DNA of 27,555 bases from Pseudobutyrivibrio sp. UBA1225 (lineage in GTDB: Bacteria > Bacillota > Clostridia > Lachnospirales > Lachnospiraceae). The notes below the pieces were generated by a model, which saw only the letters and a program-made list of their open reading frames with translations, was not told the origin of the DNA and made no database searches. Position numbers and translations under genes: made by a program. Of this stretch, positions 1-7,988 are shown piece by piece (the stretch's first letter is position 1; the number at the start of each line of letters is the position of its first letter). The stretch lies in NCBI GenBank assembly GCA_002309345.1, contig DBWZ01000083.1:4630-32184 (forward strand), written 5' to 3'.

Positions 1-19
1 TCGTAATCTAGTATTGCAA

Positions 20-1810
20 TCATAAATCTGGTAAACCTAAGCTTCGCAGCACCTTTCTAAGCTCTATTGTATAGTAATGTCGGTTTGGCTGATTATAAAT
101 GTCTAACGCCTGCTCAGGTGTAAGACCAAACTGCTCTGCCAACTCTTGCACGAAGCCTTGGTAGTATGCATCATACTGATCTGCAATCTGATATTCTACG
201 GCATCATCTTTATATTTCTCGTAACGTCCAATGCCCTTAATTAACGAATCCAACGCATAATTGTATTTCTTATAACCAATAAATGCTTGGTATTCATCCT
301 GACATTGCTGTAGGTCGGCCAAGGTTCTCGCCTGATTTCTAAGGAGCATTACCTTGTCACTCTCGAGGCTGAAACCATTTATCTTTTCATAAGCACCGAT
401 ATAATTACCCTCGGCAAAGAGCTCTTCTGCCTGGGCCATATGGCGCTTGAGACCGGTAAAGGTCATGCCGACAATTACCACACTTATTATTGATATAGAT
501 AATAACAAAAATGTCGCAATAATGGAAATAGGAATTTTTGGAGAATTATCTGGTTCCTTTGGTTTTTTCTCCTTTTTAGGCTTTGGAGACTTCTTAGGCT
601 TTTCTTTTTTCTCCTTCTTTTCCTTCTTAGGCTTTTCCTTTTTCTCTTTTTTCTTCTTTTTGCCATCCTCAGGAGCCTCTGCTCCCTCAGGAACTATCGG
701 ATTTCCTTCCTCATCATAGGTAATTTCTACTGGAGGAGCTGCTTTCTTAGCGGCCTCGGCTGCCGCCTCGGCAATTTCATCCTCGTCTGGAGGACCAAAT
801 ATAAGTAAACCAAGCTTTGAAAGGATAGAATTCTTTTCGCCTTTTTCTTTCTTCTTTTTCTTGCGTCCCTTTCTACCTAATTCCTCTTCCTCGTCTCCTG
901 GTGCAGCTTCCGCAGATTCGTCTATTTCGGCGCCTTCTTCAACGCCTTCCTCGTCTCCACTAAGGATTGACTGAATATCAAGTAAATCCTCATCATCACC
1001 GTCTAAAATATTATCTAAGTCAAGGTCACCCTCGCCTGATAAATCTGGCTCCTCACCCTCTCCAAATTCCAAATCATCAAGAGCGTCCATATCATCTGGC
1101 AAGAATTCCTTTAATGAATCATCTAAAGCTTCTTCTTCGACCTCTGATGTGGCATCGTCAAGCGAGAATCCTATATCATCGTCTTCTTCAGCGCTAGCCT
1201 CCTCTTCCAAGGATTCTCCCTGGCCTTCCTCATCCTCCTGTAGGAATGCAGATAAATCTATCTCGTCTTCATCTTCAGGAAGAGATATCGGTGCGTCATC
1301 ACTTGTTAAATCACTCGAATCAGAAGCTGGGGCTTCTAAATCAACTGATGCTTCTTCCTCGCTTGGCTTGTCTTCAGCAGCCTCTTTTTCTGCATCGTTT
1401 TTTGCGCTAGTAACAGCGTCGTCAATGTCATTCATAAGCGCTTCAACAACACCCTCAGCGTCGGAAATCTCGCCGGTCTCTTGGAAATGTCTTTCCTCGT
1501 CGTCGATTTCCTGCTCGAAGGCAGAAATGAATGCATCAGCATCATCTGTATCTAATTCTTCTTCAAATTGGCGCAAGAAATCTTCCTCAGAAAGAACCTT
1601 TCTCAGGTAAGGATGTGAGCTTTTAGTCTGAGCCTGTTGAACATCAATTCCAGTTGCAGTAAAGAAATCCTCTTCAGGCGCTACTCTTTGACGAGTTTCT
1701 ACAGCCTGTTGCGCCTTTTGCTGAACGCTTTCCCGCACTTGTTCCGCATCAGTCTTAGCCTTATTTATTGAATTAAGTAGTCCATCTAAGTAGTCTTCTG
1801 ACTGAGACAT
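20..1810 (-). CDS. Large acidic/lysine-rich single-pass membrane protein, unknown function
   Basis: I do not recognise a named family. The protein is about 596 aa. Roughly residues 40-310 are extremely rich in Asp and Glu, followed by a GRKGRKKKKKEKG stretch, then a short Ala-rich segment and a second long Lys/Pro/Glu tract (KKEKKEKPKK-type) just before one hydrophobic segment (IPISIIATFLLLSISIISVV, around residue 430-455). About 140 residues follow, predicted outside the membrane and helical, beginning KRHMAQAEELFAEGNYIGAY, which looks like a TPR-type helix pair. The charged part should be cytoplasmic by the positive-inside rule. The start is placed at the ATG at 1810: the AAGGGGG ribosome binding site at 1817-1823 touches the alternative ATG at 1816 and sits 6 nt from the one at 1810. 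It follows CheV on the same strand behind a terminator. Function is unknown; a scaffold or cell-envelope role is only a guess. Confidence 0.8.
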   Translation of the reverse strand: MSQSEDYLDGLLNSINKAKTDAEQVRESVQQKAQQAVETRQRVAPEEDFFTATGIDVQQAQTKSSHPYLRKVLSEEDFLRQFEEELDTDDADAFISAFEQEIDDEERHFQETGEISDAEGVVEALMNDIDDAVTSAKNDAEKEAAEDKPSEEEASVDLEAPASDSSDLTSDDAPISLPEDEDEIDLSAFLQEDEEGQGESLEEEASAEEDDDIGFSLDDATSEVEEEALDDSLKEFLPDDMDALDDLEFGEGEEPDLSGEGDLDLDNILDGDDEDLLDIQSILSGDEEGVEEGAEIDESAEAAPGDEEEELGRKGRKKKKKEKGEKNSILSKLGLLIFGPPDEDEIAEAAAEAAKKAAPPVEITYDEEGNPIVPEGAEAPEDGKKKKKEKKEKPKKEKKEKKEKPKKSPKPKKEKKPKEPDNSPKIPISIIATFLLLSISIISVVIVGMTFTGLKRHMAQAEELFAEGNYIGAYEKINGFSLESDKVMLLRNQARTLADLQQCQDEYQAFIGYKKYNYALDSLIKGIGRYEKYKDDAVEYQIADQYDAYYQGFVQELAEQFGLTPEQALDIYNQPNRHYYTIELRKVLRSLGLPDL

Positions 1811-1829
1811 TTTCATCCCCCTTATTTAT

Positions 1830-1875
1830 CGAGCATAGCTCGTTTTCACTTACTAGGTAAAAGACCCCCTAGTAA
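1830..1875 (-). promoter_or_regulatory. Leader with two small hairpins upstream of the acidic membrane protein gene
   Basis: Between the cheV terminator and the next start codon lie an 8-bp perfect inverted repeat (TTACTAGG 1850-1857 with CCTAGTAA 1868-1875) and a 5-bp hairpin (CGAGC 1830-1834, GCTCG 1838-1842). No T-run follows either on the minus strand, so they look like leader structure rather than terminators. A promoter must lie here if the gene is separately transcribed; the best candidate, TTTACC-N17-CTATGC, is weak. Confidence 0.3.
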
Positions 1876-1903
1876 GATAAAAAGGGCATGCTGAGCATGC
1901 CCT
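1876..1903 (-). terminator. Intrinsic terminator of cheV
   Basis: Minus-strand hairpin with 9-bp perfect stem (AGGGCATGC / GCATGCCCT, loop of 3) at 1883-1903, followed at once by TTTTATCTT. It lies just after the cheV stop codon. Confidence 0.8.
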
Positions 1904-1915
1904 GATAATAAAATT

Positions 1916-2839
1916 CTACTTTCCTGAGCGAGCATCCTCGTACTTGGCAACGAGCTCATCAACTACGGCAATCAACTTGCCAATCTCTGGTTTGGTGAGC
2001 TGCGCATCAGCACCGAGGCTTTCGCCCTTACGTCTAATCTCCTCGTTAATAAGAGATGAGAAAATGATAACTGGAATATTCTTTAATGTGTCATTCTCCT
2101 TTACGAGCTTGCAAAGTCGATGACCATCCATAAGAGGCATCTCTATATCAGTAATAATAAGATGTACATCGTCTAAAGCTGTGCCATTCTTATTGTATTC
2201 AGTAAGCTTGTCCCAAGCCTCTTGACCATTCATGTTTACAATGAGGTTTGTGTAACCAGCCTTCTTCAAGCACTCAACGATAAGCTTTGAAAGTAGTGGT
2301 GAATCCTCTGCAAGCAAGATAGGTGATTTGCTTCTATCTCTAGTTTCATAATCGTCCATATCAGAAACCTTAAGACCAGTTTCTGGATTGATGTCACTAA
2401 CAATCTTCTCGAAATCAAGGATGACAACGAGTCTATCCTCTAGCTTGATGACACCAGTTGACACACCCGATTCGTCAGAACTGATTGTTGCATCAGGCTT
2501 GATGATGTCTTCCCAAGACACACGATGTATTCCAAGAACCTCGTCAACGTGGAAAGCTGTGTTCAAGCTATTGAAGTTGGTAATGATAAACAAACCATCG
2601 TTTTCAGGCTCATCAGTAATATTCAAACATTTGCGAAGAGAAATAACAGAAATCATAATATCTCTTGGCATGAAAATTCCTTCTATACATGGGTGAGCGT
2701 TAGGCAATGGAGTAACCTGTTGATATAACAAAATCTCCCTGATTTTGGCAACGTTGATGCCGTAGAAATTTTTGCCAACTTTGAACTCAAGAACCTCAAG
2801 TTCGTTAGTGCCCGATTCCAATAAAATATTAGTATCCAT
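1916..2839 (-). CDS. cheV: CheV: CheW-like coupling domain fused to a receiver domain
   Basis: CheV proteins couple chemoreceptors to the CheA kinase and are themselves phosphorylated, which tunes adaptation. Residues 1-160 form the CheW-like domain (ELEVLEFKVGKNFYGINVAKIREIL, then LPNAHPCIEGIFMPRD). Residues about 170-300 form a CheY-like receiver: acidic pair in LLAEDSPL, phospho-acceptor Asp in LIITDIEMPLMDG, a hydroxyl residue in IIFSSL, and the conserved Lys in LTKPEIGK. The length of 307 aa matches the family. GAGAGGAGATTTGC precedes the ATG. No other chemotaxis gene is in the window, so it must act with receptors and CheA encoded elsewhere. The lipoprotein gene lies 34 bp upstream on the same strand and may share a transcript. 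All key receiver residues are present, so it should be phosphorylatable. Confidence 0.93.
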   Translation of the reverse strand: MDTNILLESGTNELEVLEFKVGKNFYGINVAKIREILLYQQVTPLPNAHPCIEGIFMPRDIMISVISLRKCLNITDEPENDGLFIITNFNSLNTAFHVDEVLGIHRVSWEDIIKPDATISSDESGVSTGVIKLEDRLVVILDFEKIVSDINPETGLKVSDMDDYETRDRSKSPILLAEDSPLLSKLIVECLKKAGYTNLIVNMNGQEAWDKLTEYNKNGTALDDVHLIITDIEMPLMDGHRLCKLVKENDTLKNIPVIIFSSLINEEIRRKGESLGADAQLTKPEIGKLIAVVDELVAKYEDARSGK

Positions 2840-2873
2840 GCAAATCTCCTCTCATGATAAATCAAAAGATGAT

Positions 2874-3629
2874 TTATATTTTTGTCCCTCTTGTTGTGTC
2901 ATCACTAGTAACAAAAAGTGCTAGAGATGTAATATTTTCTGCTGACGAACTGTCGCACGAGAATACTAGAACAAAGTTCTTTGACTCTCCAGCCGCCAGT
3001 GTACTATCAAATATTGTTAAATCGTTTGGCAATACTGTTTTTTGTGCGGATGTCTTTTCTCCACCGTTAATCGATAGACTATAGCTATTTGACTTATATT
3101 TTGAAAAATCCACTGATTTGTCTGAGCCATTGGTGGCGCGTATATTAAGTACAACGTATTTCTTGCCCTTAACCTTGGTTAAGATGAAGGTAGATGATGC
3201 CTTGTACTCGGTAGATACATCAAAATTATCTAGCTCAAAATTAACACCCTCTATATTTATAGCAGAAGACAATGAATAACTTGTGTCCTCAGCAGGACTA
3301 ATTTCTTCTACTGGCTGTTCACTTTCTTCTGTTGGTGTAATTGGTTCACCAGTTTCTGGATCATACTCTACTTCAGCTTCGTCCTGAAGCTCTGGAGATT
3401 CTTTAACTGCTTCTGGCTTTGTTGGTTCATCAAGCTCGCCGGCCTTAACACGGGCATTTGCAATACCTGTAGTCTGGTTCTTGTTGAACTTGGAAACAGT
3501 CTTAGAAGCATATAAAGTAATGATAGCCTCTTCCTCTGGGGTCATGGAAAACAACGGTTCACCACAACCTGTGAAAGAAATCGAGAAAACCAACACACAA
3601 ATCAAAAGTAAAAATCTTTTAATTTTCAT
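2874..3629 (-). CDS. Putative lipoprotein, DUF4352-like C-terminal domain
   Basis: Residues 1-22 are a lipoprotein signal peptide: KIKR, a hydrophobic core (LLLICVLVFSISF), then the lipobox FTGC with the lipidated Cys at position 22. The protein should be anchored on the outer face of the membrane. A spacer of about 90 residues rich in Pro, Glu and Thr (PETGEPITPTEESEQPVEE) follows. The last ~125 residues are beta-rich: a segment VKGKKYVVLNIRATNGSDKSVDFSKY and later LAAGESKNFVLVFSC, the pattern of DUF4352/TipAS-like immunoglobulin-type lipoprotein domains. That family call is from pattern memory and moderate. A good promoter precedes it. The function is unknown; such domains are often found on surface binding or signalling lipoproteins. 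Confidence 0.8.
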   Translation of the reverse strand: MKIKRFLLLICVLVFSISFTGCGEPLFSMTPEEEAIITLYASKTVSKFNKNQTTGIANARVKAGELDEPTKPEAVKESPELQDEAEVEYDPETGEPITPTEESEQPVEEISPAEDTSYSLSSAINIEGVNFELDNFDVSTEYKASSTFILTKVKGKKYVVLNIRATNGSDKSVDFSKYKSNSYSLSINGGEKTSAQKTVLPNDLTIFDSTLAAGESKNFVLVFSCDSSSAENITSLALFVTSDDTTRGTKI

Positions 3630-3665
3630 GTCTACTCCCTGAAAAATAAACTAATCATTAATGGT

Positions 3666-3694
3666 ATGTTAGCATTAATATGTGTATTGTTCAA
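3666..3694 (-). promoter_or_regulatory. Sigma-70-type promoter of the lipoprotein gene
   Basis: On the minus strand TTGAAC (3694-3689) and TAACAT (3671-3666) are separated by exactly 17 nt, about 40 nt upstream of the ATG of the lipoprotein gene at 3629. Confidence 0.6.
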
Positions 3695-3697
3695 CAG

Positions 3698-3724
3698 AAA
3701 AAATCAGAAAATTCTATGAATTTT
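3698..3724 (-). terminator. Probable terminator of the histidine kinase gene
   Basis: AT-rich hairpin AAAATTC-loop-GAATTTT (3708-3724) overlaps the kinase stop codon and is followed on the minus strand by CTGATTTTTTC. The stem is weak in energy, so efficiency is uncertain. Confidence 0.4.
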
Positions 3725-5219
3725 TGTTGATTTTTGTATCTTTTGCCAAGGACAATTCAAACCAAAATTCAACACCATTTTCTTGATTTTCAACACCGAA
3801 TTTTTCGTGCAACAAATCCATGGTCGCTTTAACAACCGAAAGACCTATTCCACTACCGCCATATTCGCGGCTTCTAGCCTTGTCAGCCTTGTAGAATTTC
3901 TCCCAAATTCGCTTTATATCTTTCTTTGCAATGTTATTTCCAGAATTGAATACACTAATTCGAACTTTTCCTTTTTTTAGAAAATCATACCTTACTCTGA
4001 TGATATTCTCGTTTAACACATAGTGAATAGCATTGCTGATAAAGTTGGTAATGACCTGCTCAACCAAGAATTCATCTGCGTGTACAATGCAATCCTCTTT
4101 ATTTATAAAGGAATAGGTGATTCCCTGAGCTTCAAAATTGATTCTGTTGCTGTCAACTACGCTATCAATCATTTCGGTAACATTAAAGTCAACTAAATCC
4201 ATGTTCATCTGACCAACCTCAAGCTGGTTAAGGATAAGCATCTCTCGAACAAGACGATTCATCTTGTTGGCCTCGTCGATGATGATATCAAGATAGATCT
4301 GTCGGCTGTTCTCATCATCCATGATGCCCTCTTGTAGACCTTCTGCGTAGCCTTGAATAAGGGCAATAGGTGTTTTAAGCTCGTGAGACACGTTGGAAAC
4401 GAATTCCTTACGCATGTTTTCAGTCTCTTCTTTTAACTCCAAATCATGCTTCAGGCTTTCATTGGCTGTCTGAAGCTGTCCGATGGCTCGCTTTAACGTG
4501 GTGGACATCTCGTTTACGTGCTCGCCCAAATCATCCATCTCGTTGTATACAGACTGGGGCTTGTATTTGACCTCAAAATCAAAATTAGAAATCCTCTTTG
4601 TGATATCTATTATTGTAAACAAAGGCTTTGTGAACCGGGCAATTGCAAAGTGACTCAATAAAATACATATGATAATAGAAACTATAGCCATGCGTGCAAA
4701 AAAGCCGTTCGCCAAAGTGGCCGTTTTTTGGACAGCGGAAATAGAAGATTTTATAAAAACATAATTTCCATCAGGCAAGGTTCCCATAAGCACTAGGTAT
4801 AAGTCACGGGATTCCTTGAAATTTTGCGTGAAAATCTGATATTGATCTGCTTTAACAATACTTTTAATCGGGTCTATAAAGGACGCATAATTAAATTGTT
4901 CAAGAAGTAAATCTGAATCCGAACCAGATATTAATAATATTTGATTATCGGGAGATATGATAATTCCAGAAAAATTGTATTCTTCAGCAAAACCAAGGAA
5001 TTTAACCTTGTCCTCAGGAGTATATAGCTTTTCTTGAAGACATCTCTCTGTAAAGATATTAAATATCTTTTTGAAATCCTTGGTTCTGGCAGAAATATAA
5101 TAATCGCCTAAAAAGCAGGAAGTTAGCACGCTAACTACTAATAATGAAACTAGTATGATAGCGGCTATCAATCCTACAATTTGGCGATTAAGTTTGTTAG
5201 ACCTTTGCGTCGACTTCAA
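3714..5219 (-). CDS. Membrane sensor histidine kinase (HAMP-HisKA-HATPase), PhoR/WalK-like
   Basis: Two-component sensor kinase of about 501 aa. Order: TM1 (IVGLIAAIILVSLLVVSVL), an extracytoplasmic sensor domain of about 130 residues, TM2 (MAIVSIIICILLSHFAIA), a HAMP linker, then the HisKA H-box EFVSNVSHELKTPIALI with the phospho-acceptor His about residue 279. The ATPase domain shows the N-box (VEQVITNFISNAIHY), a GNNI stretch and the G2 box YGGSGIGLS. The gene overlaps the response-regulator gene. The longer reading frame extends to a TTG/ATG pair at 5270/5267, giving 17 extra residues without a transmembrane or family fit. I prefer the TTG at 5219, with GGGG of ATGGGG about 7 nt ahead, overlapping the regulator by 23 bp, as expected for translational coupling. 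The signal sensed is not evident. Confidence 0.92.
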   Translation of the reverse strand: MKSTQRSNKLNRQIVGLIAAIILVSLLVVSVLTSCFLGDYYISARTKDFKKIFNIFTERCLQEKLYTPEDKVKFLGFAEEYNFSGIIISPDNQILLISGSDSDLLLEQFNYASFIDPIKSIVKADQYQIFTQNFKESRDLYLVLMGTLPDGNYVFIKSSISAVQKTATLANGFFARMAIVSIIICILLSHFAIARFTKPLFTIIDITKRISNFDFEVKYKPQSVYNEMDDLGEHVNEMSTTLKRAIGQLQTANESLKHDLELKEETENMRKEFVSNVSHELKTPIALIQGYAEGLQEGIMDDENSRQIYLDIIIDEANKMNRLVREMLILNQLEVGQMNMDLVDFNVTEMIDSVVDSNRINFEAQGITYSFINKEDCIVHADEFLVEQVITNFISNAIHYVLNENIIRVRYDFLKKGKVRISVFNSGNNIAKKDIKRIWEKFYKADKARSREYGGSGIGLSVVKATMDLLHEKFGVENQENGVEFWFELSLAKDTKINKNS

Positions 5220-5886
5220 ATTTATACCCCATGCCCCAAATAGTCTTAATATAATTACCCTTGTCATCAAGCTTGCTACGAAGCTTCTTTACGTGGGTAT
5301 CTATGGTTCTTGCATCTCCAAAGTAATCATAGTCCCAAACGTGATTGAGAATTTTCTCTCTTGAAAGGGCAATTCCTTCATTGTTGATGAAATAATACAG
5401 CAGCTCAAACTCCTTAACGGAAAGCTCTACCGGATTTCCATCATTGGTTGCAACATGTGCGTCAACGTCAAGCTGAATACCACCGGCTTCAACGACTTTT
5501 TTGCCGAGAGAATCGTCTGAGCTTCTGCGAAGCACAGCATTTACTCTTGCCATGAGAATCTTTGGTGAAAATGGTTTGTTAATGTATTCGTCTGCACCCA
5601 GCTCGAATCCATTGAGAACGTCGTTTTCTTCACCCTTGGCTGTCAGCATAAGAACTGGTATTGAAGAAGTTTCTCTAATCTCTTTAAGTACTGCGAAACC
5701 GTCTACCTTTGGCATCATAACGTCCAAGATGATTAGCGAAATATCGCTATCCATATAGAACATATCAAGTGCCTGCTCTCCATTCTCTGCTTCAACAACT
5801 TCGTAATCCTCTCTTACCAAGTAATCTTTGATAAGTTTGCGCATACGGCTTTCATCGTCAGCCACAAGAATTTTGTTTTTCGACAT
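5197..5886 (-). CDS. OmpR/PhoB-family response regulator
   Basis: 229 aa, standard for the family. N-terminal receiver: acidic pair in LVADDESRM, phospho-acceptor Asp in IILDVMMPKVDG, Thr in VLMLTAKGEE, Lys in NKPFSPK. C-terminal winged-helix DNA-binding domain about residues 130-226: LSVKEFELLYYFINNEG, then the recognition region DARTIDTHVKKLRSKL and the wing IKTIWGMGYKFE. It is the cognate partner of the kinase that overlaps its 3' end. Start ATG 5886 has AGGATGGGG about 9 nt upstream. The 211-aa membrane protein gene is 31 bp upstream and probably in the same transcript. Confidence 0.95.
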   Translation of the reverse strand: MSKNKILVADDESRMRKLIKDYLVREDYEVVEAENGEQALDMFYMDSDISLIILDVMMPKVDGFAVLKEIRETSSIPVLMLTAKGEENDVLNGFELGADEYINKPFSPKILMARVNAVLRRSSDDSLGKKVVEAGGIQLDVDAHVATNDGNPVELSVKEFELLYYFINNEGIALSREKILNHVWDYDYFGDARTIDTHVKKLRSKLDDKGNYIKTIWGMGYKFEVDAKV

Positions 5887-5917
5887 AACACCAACCCCAT
5901 CCTTGAAAAAAAAGTTT

Positions 5918-6553
5918 TTAGTTATCTATATCACCAACAGAATTCTCTTTCTCTTCTATAAGGCGCTCTCGTTCGTTGAGTTCTTTCTCTCGCTGATCAA
6001 GCTCTTGCTTCCAAGAAGAAAACTCGTCGGTAATAGTCTCTTTGTAATTTAAAATGTTTGGACTGTTAATAGTGGAATTGATATAAAACATACCACAAAC
6101 ACAGACTAAAAGTGTAAGACAAATGACTAACAACACACTGTTAATCACTTTCAGTCGCTTGTACTTGGCATCTATAGAGTTAGATTTGCTTTTGCTCCCC
6201 GATGTTTTAGCACTGGACTCGTAATCAAGATTGTCTTGGCTAGCAATAACTTCAGCACTTTCAGTCTCCTCGGCAGCCTTTGGCTCCTCAAGGGTGTATA
6301 CTTCAGGTATCTCCGACTCATCAAAAGCACCTGAAGAAACTAAGTTTTGCCTAAGCTGATTTAAAAACCCCAAACCAATTTCGGTAGAAAACATTCGCTG
6401 ATTGAGAAGCTTTTTGTATACAGTGAGAACTCCGTTTTCGTCGGTGTTTTTGATTTGACCGATTATATACTCAACTGCCTTAAGCTCTTTGGCCGCCTTC
6501 TTGGCACTATTCTCATCATCGAATATGTATCCACCAATATTATACTTAGCCAT
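5918..6553 (-). CDS. Small single-pass membrane protein with C-terminal coiled coil, unknown
   Basis: 211 aa, family not recognised. Residues 1-75 look like a compact soluble domain (MAKYNIGGYIFDDENSAKKA, then YIIGQIKNTDENGVLTVYKKLL). A low-complexity Glu/Ser linker follows, then one transmembrane helix about 137-160 (VINSVLLVICLTLLVCVCGM), and a C-terminal heptad-like helix ending in ELDQREKELNERERLIEEKEN. The N-terminal domain should be cytoplasmic. It lies 31 bp upstream of the response regulator on the same strand, so it may be co-expressed with that two-component system; whether it modulates the kinase is a guess. The ATG at 6553 is preceded by AAAGGAATGTT. Confidence 0.8.
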   Translation of the reverse strand: MAKYNIGGYIFDDENSAKKAAKELKAVEYIIGQIKNTDENGVLTVYKKLLNQRMFSTEIGLGFLNQLRQNLVSSGAFDESEIPEVYTLEEPKAAEETESAEVIASQDNLDYESSAKTSGSKSKSNSIDAKYKRLKVINSVLLVICLTLLVCVCGMFYINSTINSPNILNYKETITDEFSSWKQELDQREKELNERERLIEEKENSVGDIDN

Positions 6554-6611
6554 AACATTCCTTTTTGAATCAGTTGTATAAGATTATTTTAGCAATTTAG
6601 TTCACAAAAAT

Positions 6612-7856
6612 CTATAGGTTTTTGATTTTCTTATTTTTATGTAACAAACCATATATCGCAATTACTACACCAGCAAAAGTAATGAGTGTTGCAAACCATA
6701 AAGCTGCGTTTACATTAAGGGCTCCAATAATCATTCCTCCTAACAAGCTGCTAATAAGATTGCTAATGGTAATAGCAACTGTAATAGCCGACTGCCCCTT
6801 TACAGCATCCGTCTTATCCATTATCTCATCTACGTAGTGAACTGAAGCTGGAATGAATAACGCAAACGCAAAAGCCTGGAAAAACATGCTGACATAAAGC
6901 ATCCCCACTGTATTTGCCAAAGTAGTCAGGAGTATTTTTACAAAGAAGAATATCGCAGATACGATAATCATATCTCTTGTTTTAAAGCGTTCCTTAAGTT
7001 TGCTAAAGAAAATCATAGCTGGCAATTCTACAAGCGCAGCAAATGCCAACAAGCCGCCGTTATCAGCTTCATCTCCTCCAGCCGTCGTGGTGATATCATA
7101 AATAAATGTATTGATAAGAAGGTGCCCAAAGAAGAAACAAACCACACCAATCAAGAATACAAAAAACATCTTGTTATTAGTAATAAAACTCTTGATTTCT
7201 GATAGTTCAAAAGAATTCTTTGCTTGAGTAGCCTCGAAAGGGTCATACTTAGGAGCAATCTGGATTCTGGAGTTCTTAAGCTGAATTGATATCCATACAA
7301 TAGTCGCTACAAAAAGCGCTGTAGTCATAAACCCAAAACACGGTGCCACGTTTGGTGATTGGAACTTCATTAAATTACCAGCCACAATACTCATAACAAA
7401 GAAGAAGAAGGAACCGCTTGCTCTAGCAACGCCAAAGTTCATCTTCACACCATATTCTTCAATATGGAAGTTAAGCGAATTCAAAAAAGGCTGCATTATA
7501 GTCGCAACCATAGCTCCAACCAGAAAGCTAAAGCCAGTTATAAAACCGCTCTCCTTGGTACCAAGTCCAATGAGCAAATCTACGCCAAGAATTATCCCAA
7601 GGACAAACAAAACATCCATGACGTTTGACTTTGCAGATCTATCTATAATTGCAGAAACAATCTGCTGAATCAGGGCAGCAAACAAATACGCAAATGCGAA
7701 TAAGAAACCGATGCTCACCGTAGAAAAACCTTTATTTGATAAGTATGCATTTCCCATACTGATTGTGCAACAGACAATCATCCAGTATAATCCTTGGGCT
7801 GCTATATACCCAAAATTACATCTAAACTCTAGTGATTCCTTAAATTTCTCTAACAT
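6612..7856 (-). CDS. MFS transporter (sugar/nucleoside symporter-like)
   Basis: About 414 aa with 11-12 hydrophobic helices, the size of a major facilitator. N-terminal FGYIAAQGLYWMIVCCTISMG starts TM1; a large central loop (KYDPFEATQAKNSFELSEIK) separates the two six-helix halves. The pattern (YLSNKGFSTVSIGFLFAFAY, later FFFVMSIVAGNL) recalls the MFS_1-like/LacY-NupG group rather than drug exporters. The substrate cannot be read from sequence. The frame is open 27 codons further upstream, but those codons end in GGLGG, which is the ribosome binding site itself: AAAGGAGGATTAGGAGGCATC directly precedes the ATG at 7856, so I start there. The gene diverges from the phosphatase-family gene. Confidence 0.88.
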   Translation of the reverse strand: MLEKFKESLEFRCNFGYIAAQGLYWMIVCCTISMGNAYLSNKGFSTVSIGFLFAFAYLFAALIQQIVSAIIDRSAKSNVMDVLFVLGIILGVDLLIGLGTKESGFITGFSFLVGAMVATIMQPFLNSLNFHIEEYGVKMNFGVARASGSFFFFVMSIVAGNLMKFQSPNVAPCFGFMTTALFVATIVWISIQLKNSRIQIAPKYDPFEATQAKNSFELSEIKSFITNNKMFFVFLIGVVCFFFGHLLINTFIYDITTTAGGDEADNGGLLAFAALVELPAMIFFSKLKERFKTRDMIIVSAIFFFVKILLTTLANTVGMLYVSMFFQAFAFALFIPASVHYVDEIMDKTDAVKGQSAITVAITISNLISSLLGGMIIGALNVNAALWFATLITFAGVVIAIYGLLHKNKKIKNL

Positions 7857-7891
7857 GATGCCTCCTAATCCTCCTTTGACCAAAAGAGCCT

Positions 7892-7919
7892 TTGAAAATA
7901 TTACATAATATAATAGAAT
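7892..7919 (+). promoter_or_regulatory. Sigma-70-type promoter of the endonuclease/exonuclease/phosphatase gene
   Basis: TTGAAA (7892-7897), 16-nt AT-rich spacer, TAGAAT (7914-7919). The start would fall near 7926, giving a leader of about 60 nt before the ATG at 7989. Confidence 0.6.
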
Positions 7920-7933
7920 AATTATGATGAAAG

Positions 7934-7960
7934 ACATCCAAAATACAGCAGGATGTTTTT
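7934..7960 (+). promoter_or_regulatory. Terminator-like hairpin in the leader
   Basis: ACATCC (7934-7939) pairs with GGATGT (7951-7956) and is followed by TTTTT before the ribosome binding site AAAGGA. Placed between the predicted start of transcription and the start codon, it could act as an attenuator; the 6-bp stem is short. Confidence 0.35.
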
Positions 7961-7988
7961 ACCAACTACTAACGAAAGGACTTAAATA

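Noticed and set aside
447..1610. Plus-strand open frames rich in Phe or Ser opposite the acidic membrane protein gene
   Set aside because: They are mirror images of Lys- and Asp/Glu-rich codons, lack ribosome binding sites and have no family features.
2857..2877. Hairpin between the lipoprotein gene and cheV
   Set aside because: AT-only stem without a U-run next to the cheV ribosome binding site; not convincing as a terminator.
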